This document shows positions 14,228 to 28,427 of a DNA stretch of 64,000 bases, one piece after another. Origin of the DNA: Himantopus leucocephalus (Eukaryota; Chordata; Aves; Charadriiformes; Recurvirostridae); the NCBI GenBank assembly GCA_003993805.1, contig RSEF01000031.1, forward strand, positions 24,540,288-24,604,287, in the 5' to 3' direction. How positions within the stretch are numbered: the stretch's first letter is position 1; each line of letters starts with the position of its first letter. The translations under genes and the position numbers were made by a program. The notes beneath the pieces are model-generated. The model saw only the letters and a list, made by a program, of their open reading frames with translations. It made no database searches and had not been told where the DNA came from.

Positions 14228-14844
14228 AATCTTTTTAAAGAGCAAATTATAATGTCCATGGTGGAACGGATGAGCAGCCTGAACTCTTCTCTCCCATTGC
14301 CAAATTCTGAAATCAGAATTCTCTAATTACCTGGCAATTGACTTGTATTTGCTAAGTATTTTAGTGCTGTGTGGAATAATGGCCCTGTATATTTTGAAGA
14401 CTCAGCTACAGAAGTAACAAAACTGAAAATCCACTCCATGACTCTGGCTGATGTCACTCTTGAAAGGAAATCTTGATGCCTTAGAAATCTGTGTCCCCTT
14501 GAGTGAGGTTAGAGAGGAAAAGCTATCCAGAGAATAAGCAGAATAATCTGGCATTGATTTATTGCCTTACAGAGATGACTTACTTATTCTGATTTCCAGT
14601 TGCATCTCTTAGATTCTGTAACACAGTGCAGTAATTCAAAATGGAATCTTTAAACGATACTATTTGGGCAATGCTTAGTAGCCTGTCCTGAAAAATATTT
14701 CTAAAGCACATTCTAAAACAGAGATTTCAGAAGATCATCCTACCCACCATCCTGAACCCAAATATTTCTACATCATAGCTGGCAGCATGCATGTCTTGCC
14801 TATTTTTTTAGAATAGTCATAATTTCCTTATATAATTCATCATG
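14228..14844. other. Non-coding intron-like sequence, no recognised element
   Basis: Unremarkable AT-rich DNA; nothing recognised. Confidence 0.55.
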
Positions 14845-14940
14845 AAGAGTTAGAAGGTTCTTTCCAATGTCTAACCAAAGTCGCCTTCTTTACAGTTTGA
14901 GTTCATTACTTTTCATCCTGTTCCTAATGACAAGTTCAAA
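14845..14940 (-). mobile_element. Possible ancient CR1 3' region relic
   Basis: The stretch TTCTTTCCAATGTCTAACC, followed by an AGTTTGAGTTCATTACTTTT-like segment and then CATCCTGTTC, resembles the antisense of the CR1 coding end and 3' UTR. The family pattern there is: failure to grow, 'aatgtctaacctaaa', 'cattacttctcgtcctgt'. Similarity is weak and only about 95 bases are visible. Confidence 0.45.
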
Positions 14941-17900
14941 TTGCATAAGGGCAGAGTTGATTGCAGTAATTTATATTAGACCGATGATTTGTATTAGGCA
15001 CCAAGTGAGAAATTACAACTGGGTCATTGACACAACTCTGCTGTCTGATATCCTCTGTGAAAGAAAGGAACTTTGTCATGTTTCTCACATATGTGCTAAT
15101 ACAGATAAAAGAGGTAATAACAAAACTGAACTGTTGCAGCCACTTACTGCATTGATTTGACTCCAGACAGCTGCAATATGGAACTTCTGTCACTCTCCTG
15201 CTACTTTAACCCAACCTCTATTTTATAGTTTCTGTAACACATGCATCCCCACGCACTCCACCTGAAAACATAATTAAAACAAATATTGCACTGAATAACC
15301 TTTTAAAACAAAGTATTATTTTACTGTCAGTTCCTTCTAGCAAAGAGAAATGCTATTATACGTATCCAAAGGGTTTACTGGGAAGATGAACCCAGGGAAC
15401 ATTTAGTAGACATTAATTAAATGAGCACGATGTACTAACTAACATGCTGATACTCAACATTCACCATGAGACAAAGACACTGACGAATCTGATGCATCAA
15501 CAATATTTTCATATTAATTCCTGAAGAAACTGACAGCCAGTGCAGCTGAAACTAAATAAGAGCTACAGCATGTGGAATAAGATTAGCTTACATTAACATG
15601 AATGCTGCAGTATTCTTCACAACTTGGGAGAAAGAGCTAGGGTAAATTTCAAAACAAGACTAAGGGAGATGGTCATCCAGTTTGATCTTTTTTAATTGGT
15701 TTATTTACAAATTCTGTTGGCAATATACCTTCTCTAAAATTGCATTAACTGGTGTGAAGCAAAGTAGATTTGAAACAGACAGCCATTTAACAGCAGAAGT
15801 CTGTGCCCTTAACCAAAATTCTGTTTATTTTCAGAACCATTTCATGCAACCCAAGAATTTTAATTTTAGCAGCCCAGTGAACAGACTCCAAAGAGGCTGA
15901 GAAAACTGGGTCATCTTATATTCTGAATGTTCTGTTTTTAAACCTGTACAACTCCAAATTCTGTTAAGGCAGGCACTTATTAGAACAAATGCAGTTATAA
16001 GTTCACCTTTTTTTTTTGGTTTTGAGGGTTTTTTTTCTATATTTGTTCTAAAAGAGGCTCCCAGTTTAATGAAGAGCTCGGTGGCAGCACAGTGACAAAG
16101 CTAAGTTGTTTCATTTCCAAACCTCCTAAGAGTCAGCTCAACTTAAACTAGTTGCATAGCCACTAGAAAACTAGCATGTAATGGAAGTTTTAACCCTCAG
16201 ACTTGGCAGACTTCCTGGACAAAAATGAATCATGACAGCTCTAAGATTTATTTAAAACAAGACTTCAGAGTTCACCTCCAGGTTGACCTTTTCTATGCAT
16301 ACAATACTGGAATTAAAAGCTGTGCAGGGTCTAATTATTTAAGCTCTGTTTGCCAGAGAAACACTACCTTCCTTGCTCTAGGTAGGGAAATTCTTTCCCT
16401 TCTGGCTCAAATACAACTAGGCATGTAAATAAATACAAATGAGGAACAGCAAAGGCAACATTTCATTCAGAATAGTGATGGGCTTGTGAAGTTCAAGGTC
16501 TTTCAACTAATTTGGTAAACAAGCACAACAGTGTGATCATCTATTTAGGAGGAACAGAGATTTAAAACCAGAATACACAGGAAGAAAACATGGCTATCCC
16601 AACTGTCAGGCGATGATTTCTTCCCTGTGGTAAAACTAATGAGAAGCATTTTTGGTACTGAAATCATCTAAGGACATTTCTCTCCATTCTGCATGTTCCT
16701 TTTGGGGCTTTTGTCCCAGGATATCTCATTGGTTTTAGCTTGCCTGACTTTTGTCTAGTGTATACGTTCTGTTGGTCCTGGGATATAGATTAAAATGCCA
16801 CAGGCACCAGACTTCTGATGGTATGAGCCAGAGCAAAGGCCGCAAAACAATATTTCAAATTCAAATGGCAGAATGAATAACTTAATACCGGCAATGATGA
16901 AGCCTGCCTGGAGATCTATGTCTGAGAGAACAGAATGTACAGAATTATGATGGTTTATCCCTTTACTAACATGGTCAGATATTGTTATTAATTTGTTCTC
17001 ATTGTCAGAATGTCTATCAATTTGTTTGTTTGTTTCTGGTCTCCTTTCCAGCCACTGGAACTACCTGAAGGAAACAGAAGTCGCTTGCAGTAGTTATTTA
17101 TGCCAACTTAGACACTGGAGATGCTTAGCTGCCTGCACGTTCATGGATTTTGTAAACGGTATTATACAGTTGCCTTTTCTTCTTCCCTCACTGTTGAATA
17201 GTGTGGTTAACAGACTGCCCATTTAAAAAAAAAAAAAAAAATATGAACAAAGTTATAGTCATCAGAAACATGCTCACAGTTATGATTTAGCTTAGGAAAT
17301 GTTAATGTGGTGTTTGTGAAGCGAAACCCTTGCCTCTTCAAATTAGTGAGGGGTTTACATATGACTTTGATCACATGGATATTTTAATCACAGAAAAGAT
17401 CTCTTGAAGTTCTCTATCTAAAGACTCAGAATCACAAGGATGCGTTGCTATAGGATTGTAAAACTGCAAACCTGTACCATAGTGAAGTGCATGTTTTAAT
17501 TCAGCCACTTCTTAATGCACTAGCTCAATTCACAATTCTTATTTCTTGTACTGGACAGGAGAACCAGAACAGGCTAACTGGAGCTACAGGAAGTTTTAAG
17601 ATGCCAAACATGCAGCTTTTCGAAACACAACCACCGTAAAAGCTGTTTCTTGAGAATATTTTTTGAGATTTTTTGTAATATTTATTGTAATTATTAATAC
17701 TAATGTAGCCATAATGGCATTTTTTAAATTATACTGTTTCACACCTGAGGCAATTTTGCATCTTTTCTGGCTTCCTGTCTAGAAGGTTATTCCACACAAA
17801 GGATTTAATATAAAAACATCAAACCTTTATCATTCTTTTTCAGTCAATATTTGGACGGCCACCTGAAATTGTGTATTAAAATTGATTATTCTTGTTTTCT

Positions 17901-19959
17901 CTTTATAACGACAAAAGTAATCTTCCAACACAGCAGTGGCTGCAGCGTTCTGCTCTTTCTTGTATCCTTAGCAACACAACCTGTTCCCTTATTCAGACCG
18001 TTCATTGTAATATAAATGTGTCACTTACTTTCTGAAAGGGTATGTATCAACAATTCTTACCACTCAGTATGCAAATACAGTGAGCACGTAAGGAGTTCAT
18101 CAACTCAATAGAAACACATGTCATTTTGGAGGCCAACTGGTGTCATAACTCCAGCAAAACTTATTCAGAGCCATGGTTCCACATGAAATCCATAGTAAAA
18201 CTGATCTCCAGGTCTTGTCTCTGATATAGATATCTTCATTATAAACTGCAGTTTATGCCCATATTGAAAATGTCAAATAGATTAAAAAAAAAGAAAGACC
18301 TTTTTTTCTGTTTTGTATCCTGACATTTTGAAAATTATAGGGGAAAATAATTTACTAAACTCAGGGTCAGCCACAAAAACATGAACAAGACAGAGCTACC
18401 ATTAACAACCAGCAAAATATGGGACATTATTATCTCACTCATATTAATTTTATATGAATATGCAGAACGCAAAAGAGGAATAGCATTGATTTAAAAGATA
18501 CTAAAAATATTAGATTTTTTCACTGCTTCATAACCCACAGAGATGTCATTTTCAATGAGGAAATTGTGTCATTAGCTCAAGTGAAGAAAAAGCCATTTGT
18601 TGTCAATTTTATCCTAGATAAAATCTGACTGATACTCTTTGAAAAGTTATAAAACAAGATATGGAAGATTTCAGGGTACTGTCATGGGTGATACTGCTAC
18701 ACATTAAATCAAAATGAAAGCCCATATATTACTTAAAGAGGTAAGAGGTGAAAAGGCAAAGTGTTACCTTCTTGATATTGTCAGTTCTAGGTAAATTTTA
18801 TAATCTTTTACATAAATAATATTCAGAATGAAAGCAAAGTAATTGGACTCCATTCTTCAGCTCGTAATAGCAAGACTACAGTGAAACTTACCTTCCTCCA
18901 ATAATGCTATGTTTCTTGGTGTGTTTATGCTATTCCATTTTTTCCCTATCAGACAGCTGTTCATCAGGGCAATCAATGGTACCCTCGTCAAAGCAAAATA
19001 ATCACTGAGTACCAGGTAGGACTGCCATTTGGAGGCATGTTCTTTGAAGGAATGGGAGAGAAAGCCTTGATGATCCCTGCATTTTTCTTCCCACCCAATT
19101 AGGGTTCCATCTGTCAGACCTGTTTTTCTATACAGGAGCAGAATAATACCCAACGATGGCAGTCAGTTATAAATCTCCGAAGTAGCTGGAGAAGTCTTAT
19201 ATCAAGGATCCTTATAGAAAGGATCAGCTTACACCTAAAGAGTCAGGTATCTTACCGCAACTGACTTCAGAGAATTAAGAGTCGGCTCTTAAAGATGTGC
19301 TTTAGGCTTCCTGGGGATAAGGAAAAAAAGTTTCGTGGTTGTAAAGGCAAAAAGAATAGCTAGCACATTTGTATGATCAGTGTTTGCCATTGTGGAAGGG
19401 CTAAAGCTCCCTCATGTATCCATACATGGGCAGATTTGGTCCTTCTTGCTTATATCCACAAGCTCCTGCTTCCTCCAAGATACAAGACTAAAAGCCCTAT
19501 GATCCTAAATCCCCTTATTTTTGGAAAATGGAGGAACGAATACTAACTCCCTATCACATTCTTGAAAGCAACTCTCTGCACACAACTGTTGCATTTTTTC
19601 AAGCCTACCCATCAAGTTAATTAGGACTCTCGAGCACATTACACCTCTCTATCCAAGGCTTTTTCAGCCCTGTGCTACACAGAGGTGTGAGACCCTATTA
19701 CATCACAACTGGTAGACCACATCTGACAAGTAAACACTATTTCTCTTAAAAAAGCATTTGCTACTGTAATATTTGTTGTGGTTTTCACTATTACAAAAGA
19801 GAATATATTTTAATAAAAGTTTTTCCTACCATAGATACGTTTCTGAAGACATGTCAGAAGATTAGACTTAAAGGTAGGGAATTTTTCCATTTAACACTGC
19901 CAATTCTAGACAAGGCACTACTTAAGCATACATAATCTGTTGAAAGAGAAATGATCATG
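14941..19959. other. Non-coding intron-like sequence, no recognised element
   Basis: Five kilobases of AT-rich DNA with no recognised exon or transposon. It has short A or T runs near 16010-16036, 17225-17241 and 18282-18307. Small open frames (for example 14867-15160 and 18857-19153) show no domains. Confidence 0.55.
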
Positions 19960-20489
19960 TGTCGTGGTTTAACCCCAGTCAGTACCTAAGCCCCACACAG
20001 GTTGTGATAAAGACATTTTAATAGGTAAAGCAAAAGTGACGTACATAAGCAAAGCAAAACAAGGAATGAATTCACCACTTGCCATCAGCAGGCAAGTGTT
20101 CAGCCATCTCCATGAAAGCAGGGCTCCATCACACCTAAGAGTTACTTGGGAAGACAAAATGCAGTCACTCTGAATGTGATCATCCCTTCCTTCTTCTTCC
20201 CCCAGCTTTTTATTCCTAAGTATGACATCACATGGTAGGGAATACCTCTTTGGTCAGTTGGGGTCAGCTGCCTACCCAGCTGTGTCCCCTCCCAACTCCT
20301 ACTGCACCCCCATCCTTCTCTCTGGAGGGGCGGCGTGAGGAGCAGAAAAGGCCTTGACTCTGTGCCAGCACAGCTCAGCAATAACTAAAACATCCCTGAA
20401 TTACCAACGCTGTTGTCAGCACAAATCCAAAACACAGCCCCACACTAACTACTATGGAAAAAATTTTTATCCCAGTCAAAACCAGCAGA
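19960..20489 (-). mobile_element. Solo LTR A, avian ERVL-type, 530 bp
   Basis: The plus-strand left end TGTCGTGGTTTAACCCCAG and a right end near CAGTCAAAACCAGCAGA match the LTR family of copy C at 50160. Transcription sense is minus. The right end has decayed from ACA to AGA. The flanks TCATG (19955-19959) and TAATG (20490-20494) form a 4/5 match to a 5-bp target duplication, as is usual for class III (ERVL) elements. No viral coding sequence is attached, so this is a solo LTR left by LTR-LTR recombination. Part of U5 seems deleted at about 20000. The TATA box is degenerate (minus-strand GAATAAAAAG at 20206-20215), beside a CRE-like TGATGTCA. Confidence 0.88.
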
Positions 20490-22239
20490 TAATGAAACCA
20501 CAGTTCAGACACAAGGATTCCACTACCAAAGGAGGTAAACTGTATGTAAGAAAGAAAGCCCTTGTTTACAACAAACTATTGGTAACTCTGAAAAAACCTT
20601 TAGAAATAAACAATAATTAGATCCGTTATATATTTTTGGATCATGTAGAAAGGTGTCGCTATCAGAGGTGACTTCATTCTTCTATAGAGTTTACTGAAGA
20701 ATATTCTAAAGGTGAGAGTTGTTCCGACATTTCCTCAAGGAATCAAATTTATTGTGAATTATTTCAAACAACAAATTAATATTAAGGGAACAAATTAGGT
20801 GACTCATGTAGCCAACAGCAAAATAAGATATAATATTTACTTAATAAAGACAGCAGAAAGAAATTTTTAACAGTAATGAACTATTGTTCATTATGTATTT
20901 TCTGCTATGGCGGCAATGTAGCATAAATGAGACTACTGATAAGTATGATGTGACTTCCTGACAGTGTATTTTTTATCAAATTCTAAGACAAATAATGCTA
21001 TTTGTGAAATAGCATGAAAGATGGCATATAAATACCTGAAAGGAGGATGTGAGGACTGGGATTCTGGGATAGACCTTTACCCATCCAACAAATGTGTGGT
21101 ATGTCTTTATTGTGATGAATGATTTTCTTATGGGTTACTTTTGTCTTCCCTTTTTGACAAAGGAGTAACATGGCCTTGCTCTGGCCAATAGCAAAGTATA
21201 AAGTGCACAGGAAATGAGTATAATAAGCTATGGCAAGCAGGAACGGAGTGTAATCAGCAACAACCAACAGGGGAACAATCTGCAAAGGTAGAGATCAGGG
21301 GGACATCTGTATGAAGGTGTCCAACACCACACAGAAGGAGCATACCCAGCTAGATGAACTGTAACATACAGGAGCTAAGCTGTTGCCCAAGCTCAGCATG
21401 GAGACGGTCACATTTCCTGAAGGCAGTTGCACCACTTAGTCAGAGTGGTACGTGGGGCAGTTTGAAATTGATGATATGTGCATATGTCCAAATATGAATG
21501 AGAAGGTCTCCCTGACACCACCTTTCACTAACTTGGTCTGCCTAATAAATCAAACTTAATAGCATCACGTTTGGTGTACATCACTTCTTTTTGTGCCATC
21601 TTTTCACATCACCACTAAATGAGAATTGCCGCTAGTAGAACCAGACTGCTTTGGAGTCTTCCATTAAACCCATCCATCTGTGTTCACGGGAAAATTATGC
21701 AACCTCTGGTTTAGAGATATAAAACCTGTTTAGCCTCCATATGTTTGCTGTTATTGTATAGTGGTGTACTATAATACTAGTCACATTGTATTACAAGTAA
21801 CCTCGGTGACTTATGACAGGTCTGGAAGAAAAAATGTCTACTTAGTGTTGAGTTAGCCAAGAACAAATTAGTAGAACTCCATCTCAATCATCTCCTCCAC
21901 TCCTGACCCACAAAAAGGCCTGTGTTTATGCTGATGCAGTGACTTAAGCAGTCTCCAGAAAATTCATATAGCATAGTGGAAGGGAAAAAATGGACAAAGA
22001 ATTGTGGTAAAGTTGACGTCTAAAAAGATGGGGAGCATTAATTGATTGCTATTCATGGCAAGGAATAAAAGTAGCCATCAGCTCCTATCAGCTTACATGG
22101 GAATGGAGAAAAGCATTCTAAAGCTGCCATGCATTCTCCACAGTCCATACACTAAAACCGAAGTGAAGGCTTTTGTTGAATGAGGAGGCATCTCCTGTTT
22201 GGGTGCAAACATTGTTTGAACAGAGCGTTCATGCTGGTA
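20490..22239. other. Non-coding intron-like sequence, one doubtful repeat-like patch
   Basis: Mostly unrecognised. The 21048-21580 patch is slightly richer in GC, contains an AATAAA, and could be an old unclassified LTR, but no target duplication or family match supports this. Confidence 0.45.
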
Positions 22240-22333
22240 CTTCTTCTTCTTGTTATTATTGTTGTTGTTGTTGTTGCTGTTATTATTACTACTACTACTA
22301 CTGTTATTATTATTATTTTTATTTTTATTATTC
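22240..22333. repeat. Compound trinucleotide microsatellite (TTC/TTG/TTA/ACT)
   Basis: About 94 bases of successive three-base units: TTC, then TTA and TTG, a GCTG interruption, TTA, ACT, then TTA runs ending in ATTTTTATTATT. On the minus strand it reads as a run of Asn and Ser codons, a by-product of the repeat rather than a gene. Confidence 0.95.
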
Positions 22334-25300
22334 CTGGGAATGTTAATACCCATGGAAATTTCCTGTGAAATCAGTGATTGTTTCAGTTGACTTTCCCACT
22401 GAAAAATAAAACTGATAATTTAATACCACTGAAAAAGTGCCACAAACTGGTATGCCGTTCATTATTTCACTCCATACACAGAGATATAGAAAAGGCAAGG
22501 ACATGTGACAAGTTTCAGTTTGATGATCCAAAATCAGTCTTCTTCTAGTTAAAAGTCTAAAATAGAAGACTGGCTTCTTTTTTTAATCTCCATATTATGT
22601 GCCTGAAGTTGAGATTTACTCTATCATTATAATTTTGCTTTACGGCACAAAGTGTTGTGGGGCCCAGCACAACAGCTAGAAACATTCTCTCCTCAAGCAT
22701 CCGTGGGGACCTCCTACCATTGTTGATGAGCTGTGAGACGTGCATAGGACATCAGATTCAGAACTTGAGATTTCCCCTCCAGACTTTGTTTAAAAAGACA
22801 GCTTATTTTGGTTTTGTAGTTTGTGATGCTGCCTACGAGGCTGGACAATGACCTTCCACTGCACACCATTCAAAGAGGCCATTTGTGTCTCCCTGAAAAC
22901 TGTAAGGTCAGCAAAGCCAATAAAGAACTGACAAACACAGTAACGCCTGATGACTAAGAAGTCTCCTAAAGCAAAGACTGACAAGTAAAATGGATTCAAT
23001 TTCTTAATAAAAACAGACAGACTGTGGTGAGGACTGGTGAGTCTCCCAAATCAAAAAGTACTAAAGCATAATCATGACATAAATGTCTATTTTGAGTAAG
23101 AGCCATATTAGCTCTAAATATTAGTTCTTCTAAAATGGGAGAGGAAAAAAGTCACTGTTTCGTAAACAATGTATGTACCTTACATAGAAGTAGTAGCTTA
23201 CAGTAAGTATATACAGGGGCCCAAATTACAAAGAAATGTAAATCAGAACAAAATCAATACATGTCAGAAACTAGAAACTTATCTGGAATTAAAAAAAAAA
23301 ATAAAAAAAGCTTTGGAAAATTTGAAGGAATGTAAGAAAATTCCCCCTGTCCATAAAAACATAAAAGAAAGTAATTTTAAGAACAGGAATCTACTAAGAT
23401 ATATTCATGTCCAAAGTATGTCTTAAATTATAAGTATGCCTGGAAAGAAGAACAGAACCACTTTGGCCTTCTAAATCAGTGTATTGCTGCTTTATTCTAA
23501 GCCAGTCATTTATTTCTTGAAATGGTTACATACCCTTTTGACACAAAGAATTAAAAATATTTTTTCTCATTCTTCTCTGAGATTCAGTTTTAGTTCCGGT
23601 TCTGCAAGATGCACCTTTCCTTTTAAAAGGAGGTTAAGCACCCTGAACTTGGCAAGACAATATACTACTTAAGAGAAAAAAAACAAAGCTGGATTTACAG
23701 TTGTGATGGGATGTGCGGCGAGGATTCTGGATTCTTTATCAGACTGTCAGGATACAGTGTTTATTTTCTTCATTGACCAGTTGAAGGGTGACCTGCTTGC
23801 TCTACATTCTGAAGTAATATGGTATCTTCTGAGAACAGTGGAACTCATAAAAAGGGAGATTGCTCCTTATTGTTCTGGAGTGAAAATGAACAAGAGAGAC
23901 AAAAATGATCCAAATAGGCACATTTATGATCTCTGTTCATCTGAACATCTTCTATGGTTTTTACTTAAGACATAAAGATCTGGATTCAGCAAATATGTTC
24001 TTAAAACTAATCTTTCTACTAACCTTCTACCAAGAGTGAATTCACCTCATGTAACATTTGTATCTACATTTGCACTTATACTGGTTGTGTAAGTTTTCTT
24101 TGCAGTTAACAAAGCAAGGCAGGGGCAACTGTAAGGTGATTCCTCCTGTTTCTCATAAACACTTATCCCAGGATATAACGATTGCCAACATTCTCTTATG
24201 AAATATGTAACAAAAAACTAAAATTAAGAACAGTATTTAATTATTTCAAAATGAAGACACGGAAAAGCTATTTCATGTACAATTATCCATAATCACATAC
24301 CAGTAGTAATAGCTGTATGAACATTCGTCAGTGTTGAGTAACAAGGACCTGATCTCCAATTTCTTTTCTCTAAACCTCACTTTAAAATGTCATGAGTAAA
24401 TCATAAGTAATAGACCTGAAAAGAGTCTTCCAGCTATTCACTTTCTTATTGTCTGCATTTCATAATTACTATGCAGGATTTCATATAAGGGCCCTGGAAA
24501 AAATTCTGAGCCAGCAATCTAGAAAAGTCCCTGCAAGCAATTACTACTACACTTGCTGTAACTTTCAGTATGTAAAAAGCAGGATTTTCATCTTAAAATG
24601 ACAATGTACTACATATCCCAATACATGAGCCTTCATACACTGATAAATGAATCTTGAATTTCCCTGAACTAAGAGAGTATAACCATATCATTTGATAAAA
24701 TGAATTGTACTTTATGTTTTTTTCATTTCTGTCACTTCTATGTAATGGAATCCTAAAATATTTCATTTGAATAAATATGCAAATATGACTCATGACTTGC
24801 ACAGTAACGGTAGGCTTTAGCCATAGATTAGACAAAAAACCTAAGCTAAAAGTTAAATGGGACACAGAATCCCATTGGTTATGCAAGGGGAAAAATGAAC
24901 AGAGATTTAGTGACTTATCTAAGATACGATGTAAGGATAAACAAAGCAATTTTGAAGAATTATTCCTCTTGCCAAGTCACAGAGAAGAGATGAACAGATC
25001 AGTTACTGATGTCAGAGGTCATTTAATTTGCACCTCAGAACTATAGTTGCAGCCTAGGTGGAAAGGCTTTTGTCATGTTTATAAATATGCTATACAAAAA
25101 TATTTTAACTAAAATACCTTATAAATACCTTTATATCAACTCGAACCGTTTCTACAGACGGAAAGGGGTTAATGCATATGCTGTCATTTTCTACCATCTC
25201 CCTGGGACAAAATGATACTAAATAGTTCAAAATAGAGAACTATATTGCATTTATAGAGAGGGAAAAAAATGCCCTGTCATCATTTATCAGTCAGTGGAAA

Positions 25301-28300
25301 CATGAATGCAAAACTGAAATTCAAAGTTTTAAAATCTTAGTGAATTGATATTCCAAAGTCTCACCCCACATTTAATGAAACCTAACTCACCCAGCCCAAA
25401 GCAAATTCTGATCTGGATCTATTCTTTGAGGACCTGGCCAATACCTATTCAAAAGTTTAAATAGAAACATTCAAAGAAAAGGAATTCTGGATTTATAAAT
25501 ATCCTCAACAGTCATAGAAAAGGAGTGTTCGTCTATAGCATGGATGAACATGCATTTTCATTCCTGCTTTCTAAAACTGCATTGGTATCTAGTCAAATGT
25601 GATTTTTGTAATTTTTGATCATCGCTTACATATTTTTATTTCACAAGATGACCAATATATAACCATGTATATTGCTGGCAGCTTTTTCCAAATGTTTTGA
25701 ATTCTTCTTTTGAGTACATGCTCTCAAAAGCTTGTACTTTCTTTTTCACTTGGTTTGTAGAGATTAAAAATCCAAAGCCTCCAGTTCTGATGTGCCACAG
25801 GACTAAGAGCTGATAGGTATAAGATTACTATCCTTTCAAGATTGATCCTGTGAAGACATATGCAGCTAATTAATTTATGCACAACAAACCTACTTGGTCA
25901 TAAACTAAGTACATGCATAAACATTTGCAAGTTCTGAGCCTTAGCCAATGCCACAAAAGAGTTTGCAATGTATATGAACTGTTCAAAGATTCCTCATACA
26001 AATACAAAACTTTTTTCATTACTCTATTTGGAACTGATTTGTAAATAGATGGTTTGTCAGAAATACCAGCTCTGACAGGTGAGGCAAGCAATTAATCCAA
26101 CAAGTCATTGCTCCTTGTGAATTTTTTCTGGTAAAACAGCACATTTCAAGACATGACTCACCATAATTTATTAACTCCATCAAAAGAGAAATAACTGTGT
26201 AGCTGACCTTGCTAAACAATGTGGGCAAAAAACTCTGGGTAGCAAAAAAAAAAAAAAATTAAGATGCAAGTAAATGAAAAGTAGGCATCACTTCCTTTTC
26301 TGGTTTAGATCAAGACCCTCAGGATATATAAAAGATGTCATCCAGTATGGATTTTCCGAGGCAGACAGCTCCCCTCTGCTCTCTCCCCTGCCCCTGACAC
26401 TTTGCACTGTGGCATTGCCTCTTTTCAAACACTACAGTAATGACTGCTGGCTGCATCTCCTCTTCTATCCATGTTAGAGTTTCAACCAAGCTTGGAGGTT
26501 AAAATAAGCCTGGCTTTCAGGTCTATTTATATCTAAAAGCAAAATCAATTCTAAGGACAACTAATTTATCCTTTGGTTTTTTCTTTTCTTTAGGCCTTAT
26601 CTCACTAAAATAACAAATGTTCTCACTATCTGTAAATATTTAACAGAAAATATATATATATATGTACATAGATCCTTCTTTGTTACAAAAATATATTGCT
26701 GGCATTCTCTAAGGAATCCATATAAATTACATTTTGCTCCCAAAGTCGACAGAATTTCAAAGGGATGGGAATAACTGTGGTTTGAAAATGCCCAAACTCG
26801 TAGCTATTCAGATATTCAGCCAAAAAAACCCCAGACATTAAATCAAAATATAAAAAAAAAAAGCCATGATCATAAATCTCTTGTTTTCTAAGATACTGGA
26901 ACAGCATTGAGATTCCTATCCAAACTTAGAAATGTTTCCAAGGTAATCTGTCCAAGGATTCCAATTAGCCATATACAAAAAGTCTACGTTTTAATGTTAC
27001 TTCGCGGAGGAAAATTGTAAGAACATACTTTTTAAAATAAAACATAGATGAAACATTCTAAGCTCAATCCCAGAAGTGCAGAGTGGAGTGACATATATCA
27101 CATGGTATATTGCTAGTCATCATAACATAGGTCATAACATTGTTTTGGCTTCGTATGTCATATAGCACATCTAATAAACCAAGCATCTCCAAGTGTAAAT
27201 TACTGAAGAATAAATTACTGGACTGTCTTTCCATTTTTTGTGGTTGCCCAGATTGCTTTTTGTAGTTCGCCCAGCTGCTTCTCTGTTAACCAATACTCTA
27301 TTTTAATAATTTGGTTTTGTTGTTATAAACATCAGAGTATTTTAAAGAAGGTTGATGTGACTGCCCTTGGCATTATTTTGAGTTCTTGAAAATAACAAAC
27401 ATCAGAGTTTACCCATATGACTTGCCATGTCTACCTGTTATGAGTAAAATCAATATGAAACAAGGTCTCAGAGATTATCAATTCAGCAACACAGTTACTT
27501 CATGTAAGTTACTGAAGTTAGTCTTTAAAACAAAGGAATGTAAAACTATATTGGATGAATGGTCTTGGAACTCCTGAGCTATGAAATAAGCTAATGCTAC
27601 CTGGAAAAATAGAAGAAAAAAGGTATTCTGCATGGATTTCCAAAACTGCCTGTATTAAATGATTTTAACAATAAATGTATATCTTTATGTGGTTCACACA
27701 ATAAAAAAATGAGCTATGCTGCATGATTTTGTACACATTCCCTAATGAACCATTAATGATTCAGTGTAAAATAATTGTGTCATTAAAGTAGTTAAGGACG
27801 GAGGCAAGACCTGTAATCTTGAGACATGACAAACAACAGTAGCAATCACTGATACACGAACAAGGTGTACTGTAGTGGTGCATCAAGATAACAGCTGGGA
27901 TCCTGAAGCAGCTAGCTGATGGCTAGCTAGCTGGTGACAAGCTAATTTCTGAGCAGACTAAAATTATTGCAAAAGGATTTTGAGCTTGCTTTAACACAAA
28001 AAGTAGAAGTAGTGTGCTTTACGGTTAAAACTGAAACAGCTGTTTACCTACTCTAATCCAGGCTAGCAGAAAGAACATGGTATGGTACTTAGAAGCACCA
28101 TTGTTCTATGTCATCTCATGTATTTTAATATTGATTTACTGACTATTTCTCAGCTGAACTGAGTACATAAGAAGTTACTTTTACTGGCTACACAAGTCAC
28201 TTTTGTCAGGTTCACATCAACAGCAAGTCCTGATTATTTCTTTGGTTATTGTAACTTCACCTTGTGTTTCATCATTCCTTCAGAGGAAACAAATTTAAAC

Positions 28301-28389
28301 CAAACAGGCTTAAATCTCTTCTGGCTGTACTACTGAAAATCTGAAACACTTCAACTGAGTTAATAGAGTTTGCACCTACCTTGTTTGAT
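22334..28389. other. Non-coding intron-like sequence
   Basis: Six kilobases of AT-rich DNA. Short A runs occur near 23289-23308 and 26247-26261, and there is a small TA repeat at 26650. Open frames up to 118 codons (24593-24949, minus) have no recognisable domain, coding signature or splice context. Confidence 0.55.
26650..26663. repeat. Short (TA)n microsatellite
   Basis: A perfect alternating AT run of 14 bases. Confidence 0.9.
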
Positions 28390-28427
28390 GGACCCAACCT
28401 GATTCACTGGACCCAACCTGATTCACT
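28390..28427. repeat. Perfect 2 x 19-bp tandem duplication
   Basis: The unit GGACCCAACCTGATTCACT occurs twice in a row without a mismatch and is followed by a GGAT start of a third copy. It looks like a recent local duplication. Confidence 0.95.

Noticed and set aside
21048..21580. Possible old LTR starting TGTGAGG and ending GTGTACA, with an AATAAA
   Set aside because: The flanks do not match each other, and I do not recognise the family.
22093..22353. Minus frame with an Asn/Ser-rich run
   Set aside because: The run is the translated trinucleotide microsatellite.
24593..24949. 118-codon minus frame and the overlapping 84-codon plus frame
   Set aside because: No recognisable domain, no splice context, and composition like the surrounding AT-rich intron.
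24860..25000. Faint resemblance to a MIR-type SINE
   Set aside because: Only a few short words match, not in a convincing order.
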